From Tetradesmus obliquus (taxonomy: Eukaryota; Chlorophyta; Chlorophyceae; Sphaeropleales; Scenedesmaceae), in NCBI GenBank assembly GCA_030272155.1, contig CP126192.1, positions 6,792,501 through 6,856,500 of the forward strand: a stretch of 64,000 nucleotides of DNA, written 5' to 3'. Below are positions 1 through 12,608 of the stretch, piece after piece. A program made the translations under genes and the position numbers. Under the pieces are notes generated by a model that did no database searches, had not been told where the DNA came from, and was given only the letters and a program-made list of their open reading frames with translations. Numbering within the stretch: the first letter of the stretch is position 1; every line of letters starts with the position of its first letter.

Positions 1-153
1 TGTCACCAGGGGCAGCCAGTGGTCCACGGGTCAGCGTCTTGTACTGACCGCTCACAGTGACTGATAGCTGGTGACAGCAACACCCACCTAACTCCCCAAT
101 GCAACTCACCGCAGAGGGTGTAATCGTCACCAGGGGCAGCCAGGGGTCATATA
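1..153 (-). repeat. two partial copies of the donor edge of A2M exon 16
   Basis: The exon-16 end and its splice donor (about 229-277) recur at about 106-153 and, incompletely, at 1-30. The middle copy keeps a GTGAG donor after its TCTGCG exon end. Both extra copies lie downstream of the used donor, in the intron. Confidence 0.75.
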
Positions 154-510
154 CTCTGCTCACAGTGACTGGCAGGTGACGATCAACCACACCCAACACT
201 CCAACACTTGCCAAAACCCATTCAATCTCACCGCGGAGGGAGTCACTGTCGTGACCAGGGGCAGCCAGGGGTCCAGCGCCAGACGGCGCGCCAGCGTGGC
301 AAACGTGATGTTGATGTTGGAGCGGCTGGTGCGGCATTCGTTGATCTCCTTTATGTATGAAGATACATAAGGGTACGCCACCAGGCCCGCCGGCACATCC
401 GGTAGCGGGTAAGGCAACAGCGCCAGGATGGACTCATCCACCACCACCACTGTGACCTCTGCATCAACAGCAGGCCTGCCAGTCAGCGCGTCAGTGACCT
501 GCGGCAACAC

Positions 511-562
<52 letters not shown>

Positions 563-3500
563 GTCAATGCTTAGAGCTAGACATTGCCCGACAGACGACA
601 CATGTGCAGTGTGCCGCCAACAAGTCAGCCGTCAAAGGACCCAGCATTGTTGCACTGCTGCTGTTTGCAATACACTTGATTTGATCGATGTCTGCCCAAG
701 ATTGTACATTTAACAGGTGCGGGCGCCCAGCTGTCAACATGCCCTTGCTGGCACGGCTGCTGCTGCTGCTGCCGCTGCTGCAACTGCTGCTGCCGCATCT
801 CCTCACCTTGACCTCAGTATCTGCTTCCGCATCCGACTTCATAACAGGCACCTCCTGCCCTCCAATACCCACAGCACTCGTCTTGAACAATCCCTTTGGC
901 AGCCCAGCAGCAGCTGCAGCAGCAGCGGCTGGCACCACCTTGACGGTCACATTGAGCCGGTTGTCCTCATACACTGTGAGGTCAACCACGGCACTCGCTG
1001 TCGCAGGGGCCAGCGGATTGAAAAGCTTGCTCTTCGGCAGCTTGAGCTGCATGGGGGTCATGTTAGGTCCAATGTTTGCTGTTTCAGCAGCAGAAGGACG
1101 CGGCAGGGACAGCACGAGGTGTGCTTTGCAGCCTCCTAGGCACTCCTCGCCGACAGTTATGCTGATGCTGTTGGCACCTTTGGGGATGTTTGATAGGGCC
1201 TTTTGCTTCTGCAGGCGCATATTGCCCCACACCAGGAGGCCGCTGGCAGGGCGCCAGTAGGGGTTCATGAAGCTGAGCACTGCTGTGGAGCCGATGGTGT
1301 AGTTCTGCATTTCAGCAAACAAGCGCAGCAGTGTTGTTAAGTTTGTGCATACATGGTGCTGCACAGAAGGAATTGATGAAGTGCCGCACAAAAACAACAG
1401 CAGAATTTTTTGAAACGCCCAAGCATCTGCAAAATTCTGAACGCCTGACAAACAGCTGCTGCTGCTCTCCCAGTTTGGTGTACTCATCACAGCCGTCACC
1501 TACCTGCCTATCCTTCAGCAGACCCAAGTCAGGCAGGAACGCCCAGGGTGCGGCTTCCCAGTCACTCTGGTTCCTTCCAATCGGTGTCTCGCTGCATGCG
1601 GGCTGCCCACCAACACCCAGCACCTGACTGCCATTTGCATATGACACCGCACAGGCCACCAGCTTCAAATCCGCCGCACAAGGCAGCGTGATAGCACACG
1701 GCTTGGCAGTTGCAGGCTTGCCGCTGATGATCTGGCAGCGCTGCGCGCGCAGCTGCGCATTAGCGGATGCCGAGCAGTTGGCGAGGCTCTCGGAGGTGTT
1801 AGGTTTCAGGTAAACCTCGACTGTAACACCTTCAAGCTGGCTGCCGTCTTTGTCATTGAGCCAGGTTCGAGCTGACATTATGAAAGGTATGCCGGGCACG
1901 TCTGTGTTGGGGGAACGAGACAGCTCCACGCGCACAGGGCCGTTGGCAATCCTGCAGGAGAGCAACGCAAGACACCGTATCAATAGCAGCTACTGTTGTA
2001 ACAGCGCGCATAGCAAGATGCAGCCACAGGTTGGTACAGCCATCAACATGTCGCAGGTGATCCGCCAACAACACCTCCTACACCTGGCAACAGTAAACAG
2101 CAGCGCCCCTTACCTGACAGAGGCTGTCTCCCTGATGCGCTCCGGAGTGTGTCCAATCCACACAGTGGTTTGCAGCCCCAGGTGTGTACAAATATGAATA
2201 AGATGCAGGTGGGCCGCCGATAACACCTCTCACAAAGTGCAGCAGTAAACAGCAGCACCCCTTACCTGACAGAGGCAGTCTCCCTGATGCGTTCCCTCGT
2301 GGGTCCGATCCACACAGCAGTCAAGCTCAGCTGGTCTCCAAGGCTGCTGGCATTCTTTGGCGGCAGCTGCCCCAGGGGGATGCTGGCCTCTGCCAGGCCC
2401 TTGGCATCTGTTGTTACATTGAATGCCCCGCTGGCAAGTGGTAGTGTCCACGTGATGTCAATGTTGGCGCCTGACACGTCAGCACCCAAGTAGCTGCTGG
2501 CCTTGATGAGCACCTTGACGGTGCTGCTTGGAGGGGACTGCAGCATGGAAGTCAACAACAGGGTTGCAAACAGCACATGAGCAAAGAAGATGATGGTTCA
2601 CTGTGACACATCAGCACCCAGGTAGCTGCTGGCCTTGATGAGCACCTTGACGGTGCTGCTTGGAGGGGACTGCAGCATGGAAGTCAACACAGGAAGGCAG
2701 GCAACACATTAGCAAAGAAGCTAATAGTCCAGCATGCGCAACACACATCTGCAACAACTGCATGCAGTGCAGATGCAGAGTTGTGTTTCCCTATCTTGCT
2801 ATGCGTTTTTGACATCCGGGGACCAGCTGTAGCTGCACTCACCCAGTCAGGCACAGTAACGTTGAGCAGCGCTGTTGGTGGCCGCGGGTTGCCGACCGTA
2901 AAGGACTCCGACGCAACACTGGCGCCATCGTCATCACTGCTGCTGCTTGCCGCAGGTGCTGTGCCGGGCCTCGTCTTTGGTGTTACCAGTGTCAGCGAAT
3001 ATGCACCAGGCTTGGCTCCAGCAGGAACATCAATGATGACGTGGAAGCTGCCATATGATGCGTTGACTTTGACCGGAATGACAAGCGGCTTGTCATCTGC
3101 TGTGCCGGAGAAGCTGGGCATGACTGTTACGTTGACCGTGGTCAAACCGACTGGCAGTGCCAGCCTGTCGCCCTTGCCGCTGCGCTCTTGCAGGTAACCT
3201 GGGGTGAGTGTCAAACGCGCAAGAACAACAGAACGCAGCAGTCAGTTGTCTGCTTCACCATCACTGGTGTTGTATCCTCGTTTACCGGCGGGACATTTGA
3301 TATATTCATGGTGCTGTACAGCAGCTGCTGCTGCATGCCTCCTGCAAGACCCCAACCAGCTGCACAGGCATGCCCAAACCCTACCCCCACCCCACCAGCA
3401 GCAGCAGCTCCTGCAAGCAGGTCCTCAAGTCCTACCTGTGATGGGCAGCTTGTTCAACCCGCACAATAAAGCAGAGTCAAGAATGCTCAACTCCAGTACC

Positions 3501-6500
3501 GTGGCAGCATCAGCATCAGCGGCTCCTGCACGCAAGCCTTGAAGCCCTACCTGTGATGTGCAGCTTGTCGCCAGGCATCACAATGCTGCGGTCCATCACC
3601 AGCTCTCCAACATAGGGATACTGCAGCGCCTCATCCTCGTAATATGACGGCGTTGTTATACTGTTGATAACAAGCGTGCCGTGGCCGGCGGCCTCCACAA
3701 GACCAGACAGTGTGCCGTAATTCCCTTGCACCATCGACTTGATGTCCACAGAGCAAGTGCCATCGCTGCCAGTTGTGCAAAAGGGTCCAGGGACTGGTGC
3801 TTCGCCACAGCACTTGTAGAGGGTGAGGGAGACCTTGGCACCAGCCAGAGGGGTGGCTGCTGGGCTGGTGAGGGTCACGAGGTGTGTGATGTTGCTGCCA
3901 ACCACAATGGCTGCGAGGCAGGCAGGGCAGTAGCAGGAACAAGTTGACAACAATGTCAGGCGCAGGTGCTGACGGGGTTGATGGCTTTGATAGTTGATCT
4001 GTAGATGCAGCAAAAGCTGGCAAGCATGGATGCAGTCAGTGCCTTGAACGTCTCAAATTGAATCTGTGCCAATGCTATATAGGTTCACGCATGCAAAGGG
4101 CTCTGGCCTGCGCTGCACACTTCGCTGCAAACGCAGCCATGATCTGTCAGCCTACTAGCACAGCCACAACGCACAGCACAGCGTGCTACTGCCTTTCCCA
4201 GTCCCACTCACATGCATACTGCAGGTCGCTCTGCACCACCATCACGCGGTTGCTCAGGCTTTCATACGTTGAGCGTGTGGGTGTGCCCACCAGCTGCACG
4301 CCTGGCTTGCCTGACAGCGTGAGCACCTTGGTGGCAGTTAGCGCGCTGAAGGAGCGGCTGAAGCTCTCAGCTGCAAGGAAACAGCGCAGTAGCACAGCAG
4401 CAGTAAAGTTTGACTAACACAGCTTATGCATGCACTGCACATCAGCTCAGCGCACTGAAGGAGTGGCTGAAACTCTCCCATGCAAGGAAAAACACGGCAC
4501 ATCAGCAGTGGTGCTGACAGTGTTAACCACATGGTTCCACTTGCAGCGGTTGAAACACAGTTGCCCTGTTTGGCTGCTGATTTCAAACATGCCCTTGCCT
4601 TGACCTCTTACACTCTCCAGCCCAACAAAAACAGCGTCCTGCAAGCTGCTTACATACCTTCCAGGCTGTGCGGCTGCAGTCGCCGTCCCTACTGCTTGAA
4701 CACCCCTCACCTGGCGTCCCCAGTGTCTGCACAGTCTGCTTTGAGTAGTCAGCGGCCAGCACCCGCAGCCCCTTGGCAGGCTTATCAGGGAAAGCCCACA
4801 CAGACACGCCCTGCGCGTCCCAGTCCTGGCTGCCGTTGCCGCGGTACACCACAGGCCACTGCAGCGGCCGCTGCTGCGCGTCAGGCTCAAGCACCATCAC
4901 CTGCAGGAACAGCAGCAGCAGCAGCAGCAGCACACTCTTGATGTTTAACATCGGCCGCTGTTGTACCGGCTGGCCGAGAACAGGCCGCTGCTGGGCACCA
5001 GGCATTAAAACCATCACCTACAGCTGCAGCATACGACAGGGTTGTCATGATCGTGTGCTAGGAGCATTTTCAGCAGAGACGCTGAGGCCAATTCCGGGAA
5101 GATCGCAGCCTTGCAGGAACGCCAGCTGCTAGTAATGCAAGGGATCCAGCTGCGCACCGCAGCACAACACACAGCAGCAAACTCATAACATAACCTAACA
5201 AAACCGGTACAAAAGCTTGCTCACCGAGGACGAGGAGGACAGCTGACAGAAGGACAGGTCAGCGGCAGCATCAAGTATACCCGGAGCATCCCCAGCCAAC
5301 TCTATACAACAGCAATTTGATACACAAAAGCATGCTCACCGAAGATGACGAGGACAGCTCAGGGAAGGACAGGTCAGCTGCAGGCTTATTAGTGATGAAG
5401 TAGGCTGTGCTGTCCTCAAGAGGCAGGCCGTATGCATCCCGCATTGCTGCGCTGCCTGCCACCTTCAGCTGGTAGTGCTGACGCGGCGGCCTCCACTCAA
5501 ACAACAGTTACAGGTGCCCACCACCATAACCACACACAATTAGAAAAAACAAAGCATGCAAGCAAGGCTAAAGTCCTCACCGAAGACGAGGAGGACAGCT
5601 CAGGGAAGGACAGGTCAGCGGCAGGCTCATTTGTGAAGAAGTAGGCCGTGCTGTCTTCCAGCGGCAGGCCGTATGCATCCCGGATTGCTGCGCTGCCCGC
5701 CACCTTGAGCTGGTAGTGCTGACGTGGCAGCCTCAACTCAAGAAACCAGCTACAGGTGCCCACCACAACCACGCACAATCGAATTCACAAGCATGCAAGC
5801 AAGGCCAACACCCTCACCGAGGATGACGAGGACAGCTCTGGGAACGACAGGTCAGCGGCAGGCTCATTAGTGAAAAAGTAAGCCGTGCTGTCCTCCAGCG
5901 GCAGGCCGTACGCATCCCGAATTGCTGCGCTGCCCGCCACCTTGAGCTGGTAGTGCTGACGTGGCATGAGGCTGGGTACAGTCAGCAGCAGTTGGCCCCT
6001 GTTCACCCGCTCCAGCGTGAAAGGTATCTGCACGTGTTGTGTGTTGTTACATGGACGGACATGGCAGGTTAGGAGGCAAACATAATGAGTGCGGAGGAGA
6101 TGCTGCAGGGGTGCCTGCCAGCTGGATGAAAGACTGCATGCTGTGCAATATCACAGCCAGTTTGCTTCTCCAACCGCAGCACTGGTTGAACAGTGCCCTG
6201 TCTTGGAGGATGGCTGCTGCCTCTCACCTGCTTGCATGGCGTCTTCCACTTGTAGGGGTCGTCGTACTTGCACAGGTACATCTGCGCCTGCAGCATCCCT
6301 ATGCTGACGTCAGCAGCTGTACCATGTGGCAGCCACATCAGCAGGCGGCGGTAGCTGCAAGCACACAGGCAGCAATCAGGATCTTGTTTCAGGAAGTTGC
6401 AAGCACGGCTCAGCAGCAGCGCTATGCACAGCCGCGCGTGCAAGCAGTGCAGCATTCAACAACAACAGTTACACATTTTTTGCAACTACTCAGAGCGGTG

Positions 6501-9032
6501 AGGCAGCTAGGACCTGCTGTGAGCCTGGCACGTTGTGAGTGCATCTTATCCCGCACGCTATGGGAACCCTGACCACAGAGCAGGAGTTGCAGCGCGCACC
6601 TGATGGTGTTCTCCTGCTCCAGTGCCGCCGCTGGGCTGTCGGGCTGCTGGAAGTTGGTGCGCAGCGGGATGCGGAAGCGCCGCAGACCCCACAGCTGTGA
6701 CCAGCAGCAGTTGGAGGCAGCAGCAGCAGGCAGAGGAGGAGGCGCTGGGAGAGCAACAGAGGGAGATGTAAGTGCTGCAAAGAACTGCTGCTGGCTGTAA
6801 CCAGGCTGGTCTGCTGGCATCAGGTGCATCCAGACCGAAGCTCAATGGTCTCGTGCCTCTCTGCACCAGGGAACACTGCTGCTGCTGACCTAGGTTGCTG
6901 CTCCTTGTGGACCTGTTTCTGCATGCTCTTTGTAATGCATGGCTAATCATCTGCTTCAGCATGGCACCATTTCTCAATAGCAAACCTCTACTCACATAGA
7001 CATTCGTGTCGTTCTTTGTGGGTCCTGACACTGTGTTGTATCGCACGCCCTTTGGCAGCCGCAGCATTGCCACGCCACTTGCAGGAAGCCCTGGCACAAG
7101 CCTCACGACTGCACACGTGCTGTTCTGCTGCTGCTGCAGCTGCTTCGCTGCCGGCGCAAAGGGGTCAACCACAACATAAGGTGGGCCGCAAGGCAGGACC
7201 TTGATTGACTGGCTGCTGCCTGCGTTGCTGCCGCAGCAGGGCACTACTGCTAGTGCAGACTGCAGCGCTGACAGCAGCACTGGGTAGGAGAAGGTGAGGG
7301 TGATGTTGGCTGCGGCAGTAGAGAAAGGATGAGACGGCAGGGACAGGAGGACGTGTTACTGTATGTTTGCTGCGCGTCAAGGATGTGTGCCGCATTCCTG
7401 CAGTGCATCTTTGCAGCTGCATGTGCTGACATGACAGCACTCGCCAGCAACTGCTGGCCCCGCTGCCCTTGCATTGCCCCTCCTTCCACAACCCTGCTTG
7501 CACGAAACCTTGCAGCCGGTCAAAGGCAGTCAAACCTCGTCAACGTTTGACTTACCATCTGGCGGCACCTCTGGGAACTTGTCATCAGCCATGCCCCTGT
7601 AAGCGTTCCACTGGTCGTCTGTGGCCTTGTTGGCGGACGCAGACGCGATGTTTGCCACATCAAAGGTGATGGGTGATGAGGAGATGCGAACCTTAGGCGG
7701 CCCAGTCAGCACCAGTGGAGCACCTGCCAGCAGCACACGGCCAAAAAAGCATACACCTTTACTGTACAATGTGGCTATGCTCCTGCACATTCATTGCGTA
7801 CAAGGCGAGCACAGCTATCTGTTACGAGGCACGGTTCTGCTGCAGCCCTCAAGCATGCTACCGCATCATGGGTGCTTGCATCTGCATCTGCTGCTGCTGC
7901 TGCTGTGCACATACATTGCTTCCTGCACATGCCGCATCCGCTGCTGTAGCGCACCATCAAAGGTCTTCATTGCAGTGTTCCAGCTGAGCTCGCAGTCCAG
8001 GTCAGTCGGCCACGCAATGGATGGATCCCAACGTGCAATGTTTGTTGTCACCCAGCGGAACATGCCAGGCACTGGACAGTTCACCTTGAACGGGACCTGC
8101 AGCAGCCACAGCATGCAGCTGGTTACACTTTGCTGGGGTCAAACTAGTAGCAGCATGGCTCTGGCGACACTGTCTGACAAGTCGGCGGCTATTGTGTTGT
8201 CGGTTTTGCAGCTGCCTGCGCTTGCAGCTGACCCTTCGCTGCTGCTGCTATCATCCCAGCCGCCACTGCGGCCTGCAGGCAGCCCAGCTGCTGGCAGCTG
8301 CTTGTGCAGATGCAGACAGCTGTTGCGATGGCATTTGCACACTCACCAGAGCATCTGGCAGAGCCTGCTTTCCAAAGTCTGACCCGAGTGCAATGACAGG
8401 CCTTGAAAAGACAGCCTGCAGGAAACAGCAGTTGAAACAGACATGAAAGGCACAGCACATCGTCAGCGAAGGAGGAGCCATTGCTGGCATAATGCCATTA
8501 CATGGAAACATGCTGCATGTTGCTTTGCTGATGACAAGTGCTGGCTGCTATGCGTGGGTTGCTTTGTGCAGGTTAGTTGCTCATGTTGCTGCGTCACTGG
8601 TGTGTCGGGTAGTGGAAGTTGCTGGCTCAACTGCAGTGTCACTTGCCAACATAACGCCAAGTGACAAGCTGCTGGGCGTTGTAACGTCCACACAACTATT
8701 GAACGGTCGGTCATATGTATGAAAAAGACATTGGATTGGCCCTTTCAGGTGCGTGATGTGGCCGTGCTGCTGCTCTGCTGCACGCATAAGGAAGGTGCAG
8801 CAGCTGCCAGCTTGCACAGAAGCTTGAGTGGTTACTGGTGCTGCGCTGCAGTGCTCACCATGAACGCTTGGCCCTCCTCAACTTTGATAGATTTAGTGCT
8901 GTTGTCCAGCAGTGCTGATGGTGTGGTCAGCACAACCTCCAACGGCAGCTGGTTCTGCAGGAAAGCTGCATCACTGCCCAGAGCAGTCACTAGTACTAGC
9001 AGCGCCAACCAACAGCAGCGCCCTGCATCCAC
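1..9032 (-). CDS. alpha-2-macroglobulin-like secreted protein (3' end outside window)
   Basis: Sixteen exons read right to left: 9032-8859, 8415-8347, 8096-7955, 7723-7556, 7309-6996, 6694-6600, 6354-6228, 6027-5818, 4900-4711, 4370-4212, 3910-3551, 3198-2843, 2537-2266, 1951-1504, 1304-807, 498-232. All phases join, giving 1283 codons before the edge. The start is the ATG at 9032, which opens a signal peptide (MDAGRCCWLALLVLVTALGS, cut near DAAF), so the protein is probably secreted or surface-bound. Family marks: an early VFSRPV strand like the N-terminal domains of bacterial-type A2M; MDRSIVMPGDKLHITG near residue 660, the MG-domain pattern DRxxYxPGDxxxxxG; and VVVDESILALLPYPLPD near residue 1213, the VxDxSVLAL pattern of an MG domain before the thioester half. 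The thioester, if present, lies beyond the window. A2M proteins trap proteases; that role here is inference. Many introns carry partial copies of neighbouring exons. Confidence 0.83.
2105..2170 (-). repeat. copy of the donor edge of A2M exon 13
   Basis: About 65 bp matching 2255-2325, including the GTAAGG donor and the exon end coding for a Glu-Thr-Ala-Ser-Val-Arg-like peptide. It lies inside intron 13, downstream of the used donor. Confidence 0.75.
2603..2690 (-). repeat. copy of the acceptor edge of A2M exon 13
   Basis: About 88 bp nearly identical to 2472-2559, covering the CTGCAG acceptor and the first 20 or so codons of exon 13. It lies in intron 12 upstream of the used acceptor. With the copy at 2105-2170, this exon has partial duplicates on both sides. 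Confidence 0.8.
3421..3462 (-). repeat. copy of the donor edge of A2M exon 11
   Basis: About 40 bp matching 3541-3583 (exon end coding DKLHIT plus the GTAGG donor). It lies downstream of the used donor at 3551/3550. Confidence 0.6.
4446..4497 (-). repeat. copy of the acceptor edge of A2M exon 10
   Basis: About 50 bp matching 4339-4385: TTCCTTGCA acceptor followed by the Glu-Ser-Phe-Ser start of exon 10. In the copy the acceptor AG is altered (TTGCATGGG), so it looks inactive. Confidence 0.6.
4962..5036 (-). repeat. copy of the acceptor edge of A2M exon 9
   Basis: Reads on the minus strand as CTGTAG followed by a Val-Met-Val-Leu-Met-Pro-like peptide, matching the real exon-9 start at 4900 (CTGCAG then VMVLEPDAQQRP). 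It lies upstream of the used acceptor. Confidence 0.6.
5213..5740 (-). repeat. two and a fraction extra copies of A2M exon 8 (about 240-bp units)
   Basis: The real exon 8 is 6027-5818. Its 3' two thirds plus donor recur at about 5574-5740 and 5334-5500, and the last part again at about 5213-5275. Both long copies keep an open frame coding QHYQLKVAGSAA then DAYGLPLEDSTAYF, with GTGAGG or GTGAGC donors. The peptides differ at only a few residues. Neither copy has the exon's 5' part or a clear acceptor, so they are probably intronic; alternative splicing cannot be excluded. Confidence 0.85.
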
Positions 9033-10424
9033 AAAGGCCGCAATTCGGTGCTCAGAGTGCTGAAAGTACGATTGGATGCAATTGGGTTTGCATTCTTTAC
9101 AGTAAGCCCAACAGGAGGGCCTGGCTCAATACTGTGGCACTTTGGGCATCTCACCTGCTGCTGACCGCATGTTTGCACTCAGCATCCTTTTATTGACCAG
9201 CTTAAAGCTTCATTTGTACAACTAAGACGTAAAGCGGTGCCTTAACGGTGGTCTGCAATAGCTTGGAGCTTTCGAAAGCTAGTTGGTCTCTTGCGGTGAG
9301 GCAGAATGCAGCGAATGTTTCGCAAACAGCCTCAAAAAATATGTCTTTTACATGAATTGATTTTGCCCGAGCGCCTTCAAGGCATGGGGCAAAAGTGACG
9401 CTTGCACCAGCTAAGCCGACCACCTGCCAGCAACTACTTGAACGACATGACCTTCTGGGTGGTGAGCTGTCAGGATGATCCGAGGCGAACTCGTCGCGGA
9501 AGCAGTTCACGGGTGTATGTCTATGAGTGTTTGATCAATTTGCAAGAGTGGGAGCTGATCAAGGCGCTATGTGAAGGCCACTGTGTGCCCCGCACCAATC
9601 TTCTGATGCCACGGAACTTTGCAGCTACGGGAAAGCAAATGAGCTGATAGAGCAAAATGCACGAGAAGATTCTCCCGCCAATGCAGAATGCGGCCACAGA
9701 CGATGACGTAAACGTAACGTTGGCTCACCAGCTAAAAGCAGTCGAGCACGATGCGTCTCACAGCAATCCTGTTCCTATCGAGTTTCTGTATCGACACTTT
9801 TCACGTCTTTTGCGAACTGCGTAAACAGCAGCAGCAGCAGCCCCCATGATGCGATTGTCCTTGCCAACAAGTACTCGCTGCCCAAGCATCCAGCACAGGG
9901 GCAGCATGCACAAATGCATGGGCCTGCATCACCACAACCTGATTTATACGGCTCTCAACCACTCCAGCAGCTCTGCAGCTGCACCAGCAGCCCAGATCGG
10001 CAGGAACAGCTCAGGGTGAGCAGCAGCGCAGGGGTGCAGATCATGCCTGCTGTTGCAGCACTGCATGGCAGCATGATATTGATGCTTGGCTGATGCAAAA
10101 AAATTTGAACTATGGATGAAACCAGCTAGATCATGCACACGATGTGACGCCAGCGCCCGGATCAGTTCTCCGCCATCCAATGTTCCTGCAGACTAGAGCG
10201 TAGGCTGCTGCTACTGCTGCTGCTGCTGCTGCAGCTGCTTGTGGTGTCCTTGTGATCCTATGGATCTGCACTAAACTGCTGAATGTGCATGATATTCAGC
10301 ACTTCAGCCTCTGTCACCTATCTCATGCCAGTCGCAGGCACCTACAGCTTTTCTGCAAGCACCAGTAGTACGATTTTAGCAGTGCGCTCCAGGGGTTCAT
10401 CAACGTACAAGAACATCATCACCC
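9033..10424. other. intergenic stretch with short ORFs and less GC-rich sequence
   Basis: Lies between the 5' end of the A2M gene and the next gene. About 9200-9830 is visibly less GC-rich and has almost no CAG/CTG runs, unlike its surroundings. It holds short plus-strand ORFs at 9402-9647 and 9657-9824 (55 codons, starting MHEKILPPMQN) and a minus-strand ORF at 9510-9202. At 10180-9944 (-) there is a 78-codon ORF. I recognise none of them. Upstream promoter elements of the A2M gene should lie near 9033-9200, but no clear TATA box is seen. Confidence 0.4.
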
Positions 10425-11783
<1,359 letters not shown>

Positions 11784-12608
11784 CAGCTGCCAGTGCTGCA
11801 TCTTGTGGGATGAGTGAACACGCAACTTTGCAAACATTTTACGCTGCAGGCAGTTCATACGTGGACATGATGCATCCACGGTGCCTGCTGTTGCTGCAGA
11901 ACGCTGGTGTCACAGCAGGCTGCTGGTCTGGCCCTGCATGCTGCTGCAGTGTGCAGCAGCGGCCCTGGTAGATTGCTGGCAGTGAATTGCATTCATACCG
12001 GGGCCAAGGCCGCCATGATTGTGGTTCCAAAGTTCCCTGTTGTTGTTCAAGGGGCATGGCACGTGCCAATGATCAATTTGCTGCTGTGTTGTGTGGCACG
12101 TTCCTTGCTCGAGGTGTATGCTGCAAGCAGCCAGTTGTTCATCTAATGCCAGCATGATGCTGGCACTTGTTGGTGCTGACAGCAGCTGTTGCGGAGGATG
12201 TAATGTTAGTGAGCAGCGCGCCGAGCGTCGACTTGCTGCTGCAGCCATGCTGCAAGCCGTGCCACGCAGTGCATGTAGCCGCTGGTGGCTGCGCATTAGT
12301 GTATGATGATGCAGGTTGACTGACCTGGGCCTTAGCACAGGCTCCATGGTGGCACAGCTGTGCTCTTGCAGAAGGCTGCAGCCTGCACGTCATAGTAGTT
12401 GACAAGTTGTATTGCTAGTGCAGTGGTTGCCTCTAAAGTTCTGATCCGGTACAGGTAACTTGTTGCTTTTGAACTGGATGTTACATGCTCAGCCGTTCGC
12501 CACCGCAAAAAAATGCCAAACCTCTCAAGGCTGTTACACCCAAGCCATGCTTGACGCTCAACAACCCACAGTGTGTCAGCGCCTCGGCATTTCTTAACAC
12601 CTCATCCA
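11784..12608. other. intergenic region between convergent genes
   Basis: Lies between the plus-strand unknown gene and the 3' end of the minus-strand LRR gene. Short ORFs occur on both strands, but none resembles a protein family. It probably holds both 3' untranslated regions. Confidence 0.5.

Noticed and set aside
160..567. ORF starting with a poly-Leu run
   Set aside because: The Leu run is an intronic CTG tract read before the acceptor at 499; the coding part begins at 498.
8581..8722. Plus-strand ORF with protein-like composition inside A2M intron 1
   Set aside because: Exon 1 joins exon 2 in phase across it (FM to AVFSRPV), and no domain or partner exon is seen on the plus strand.
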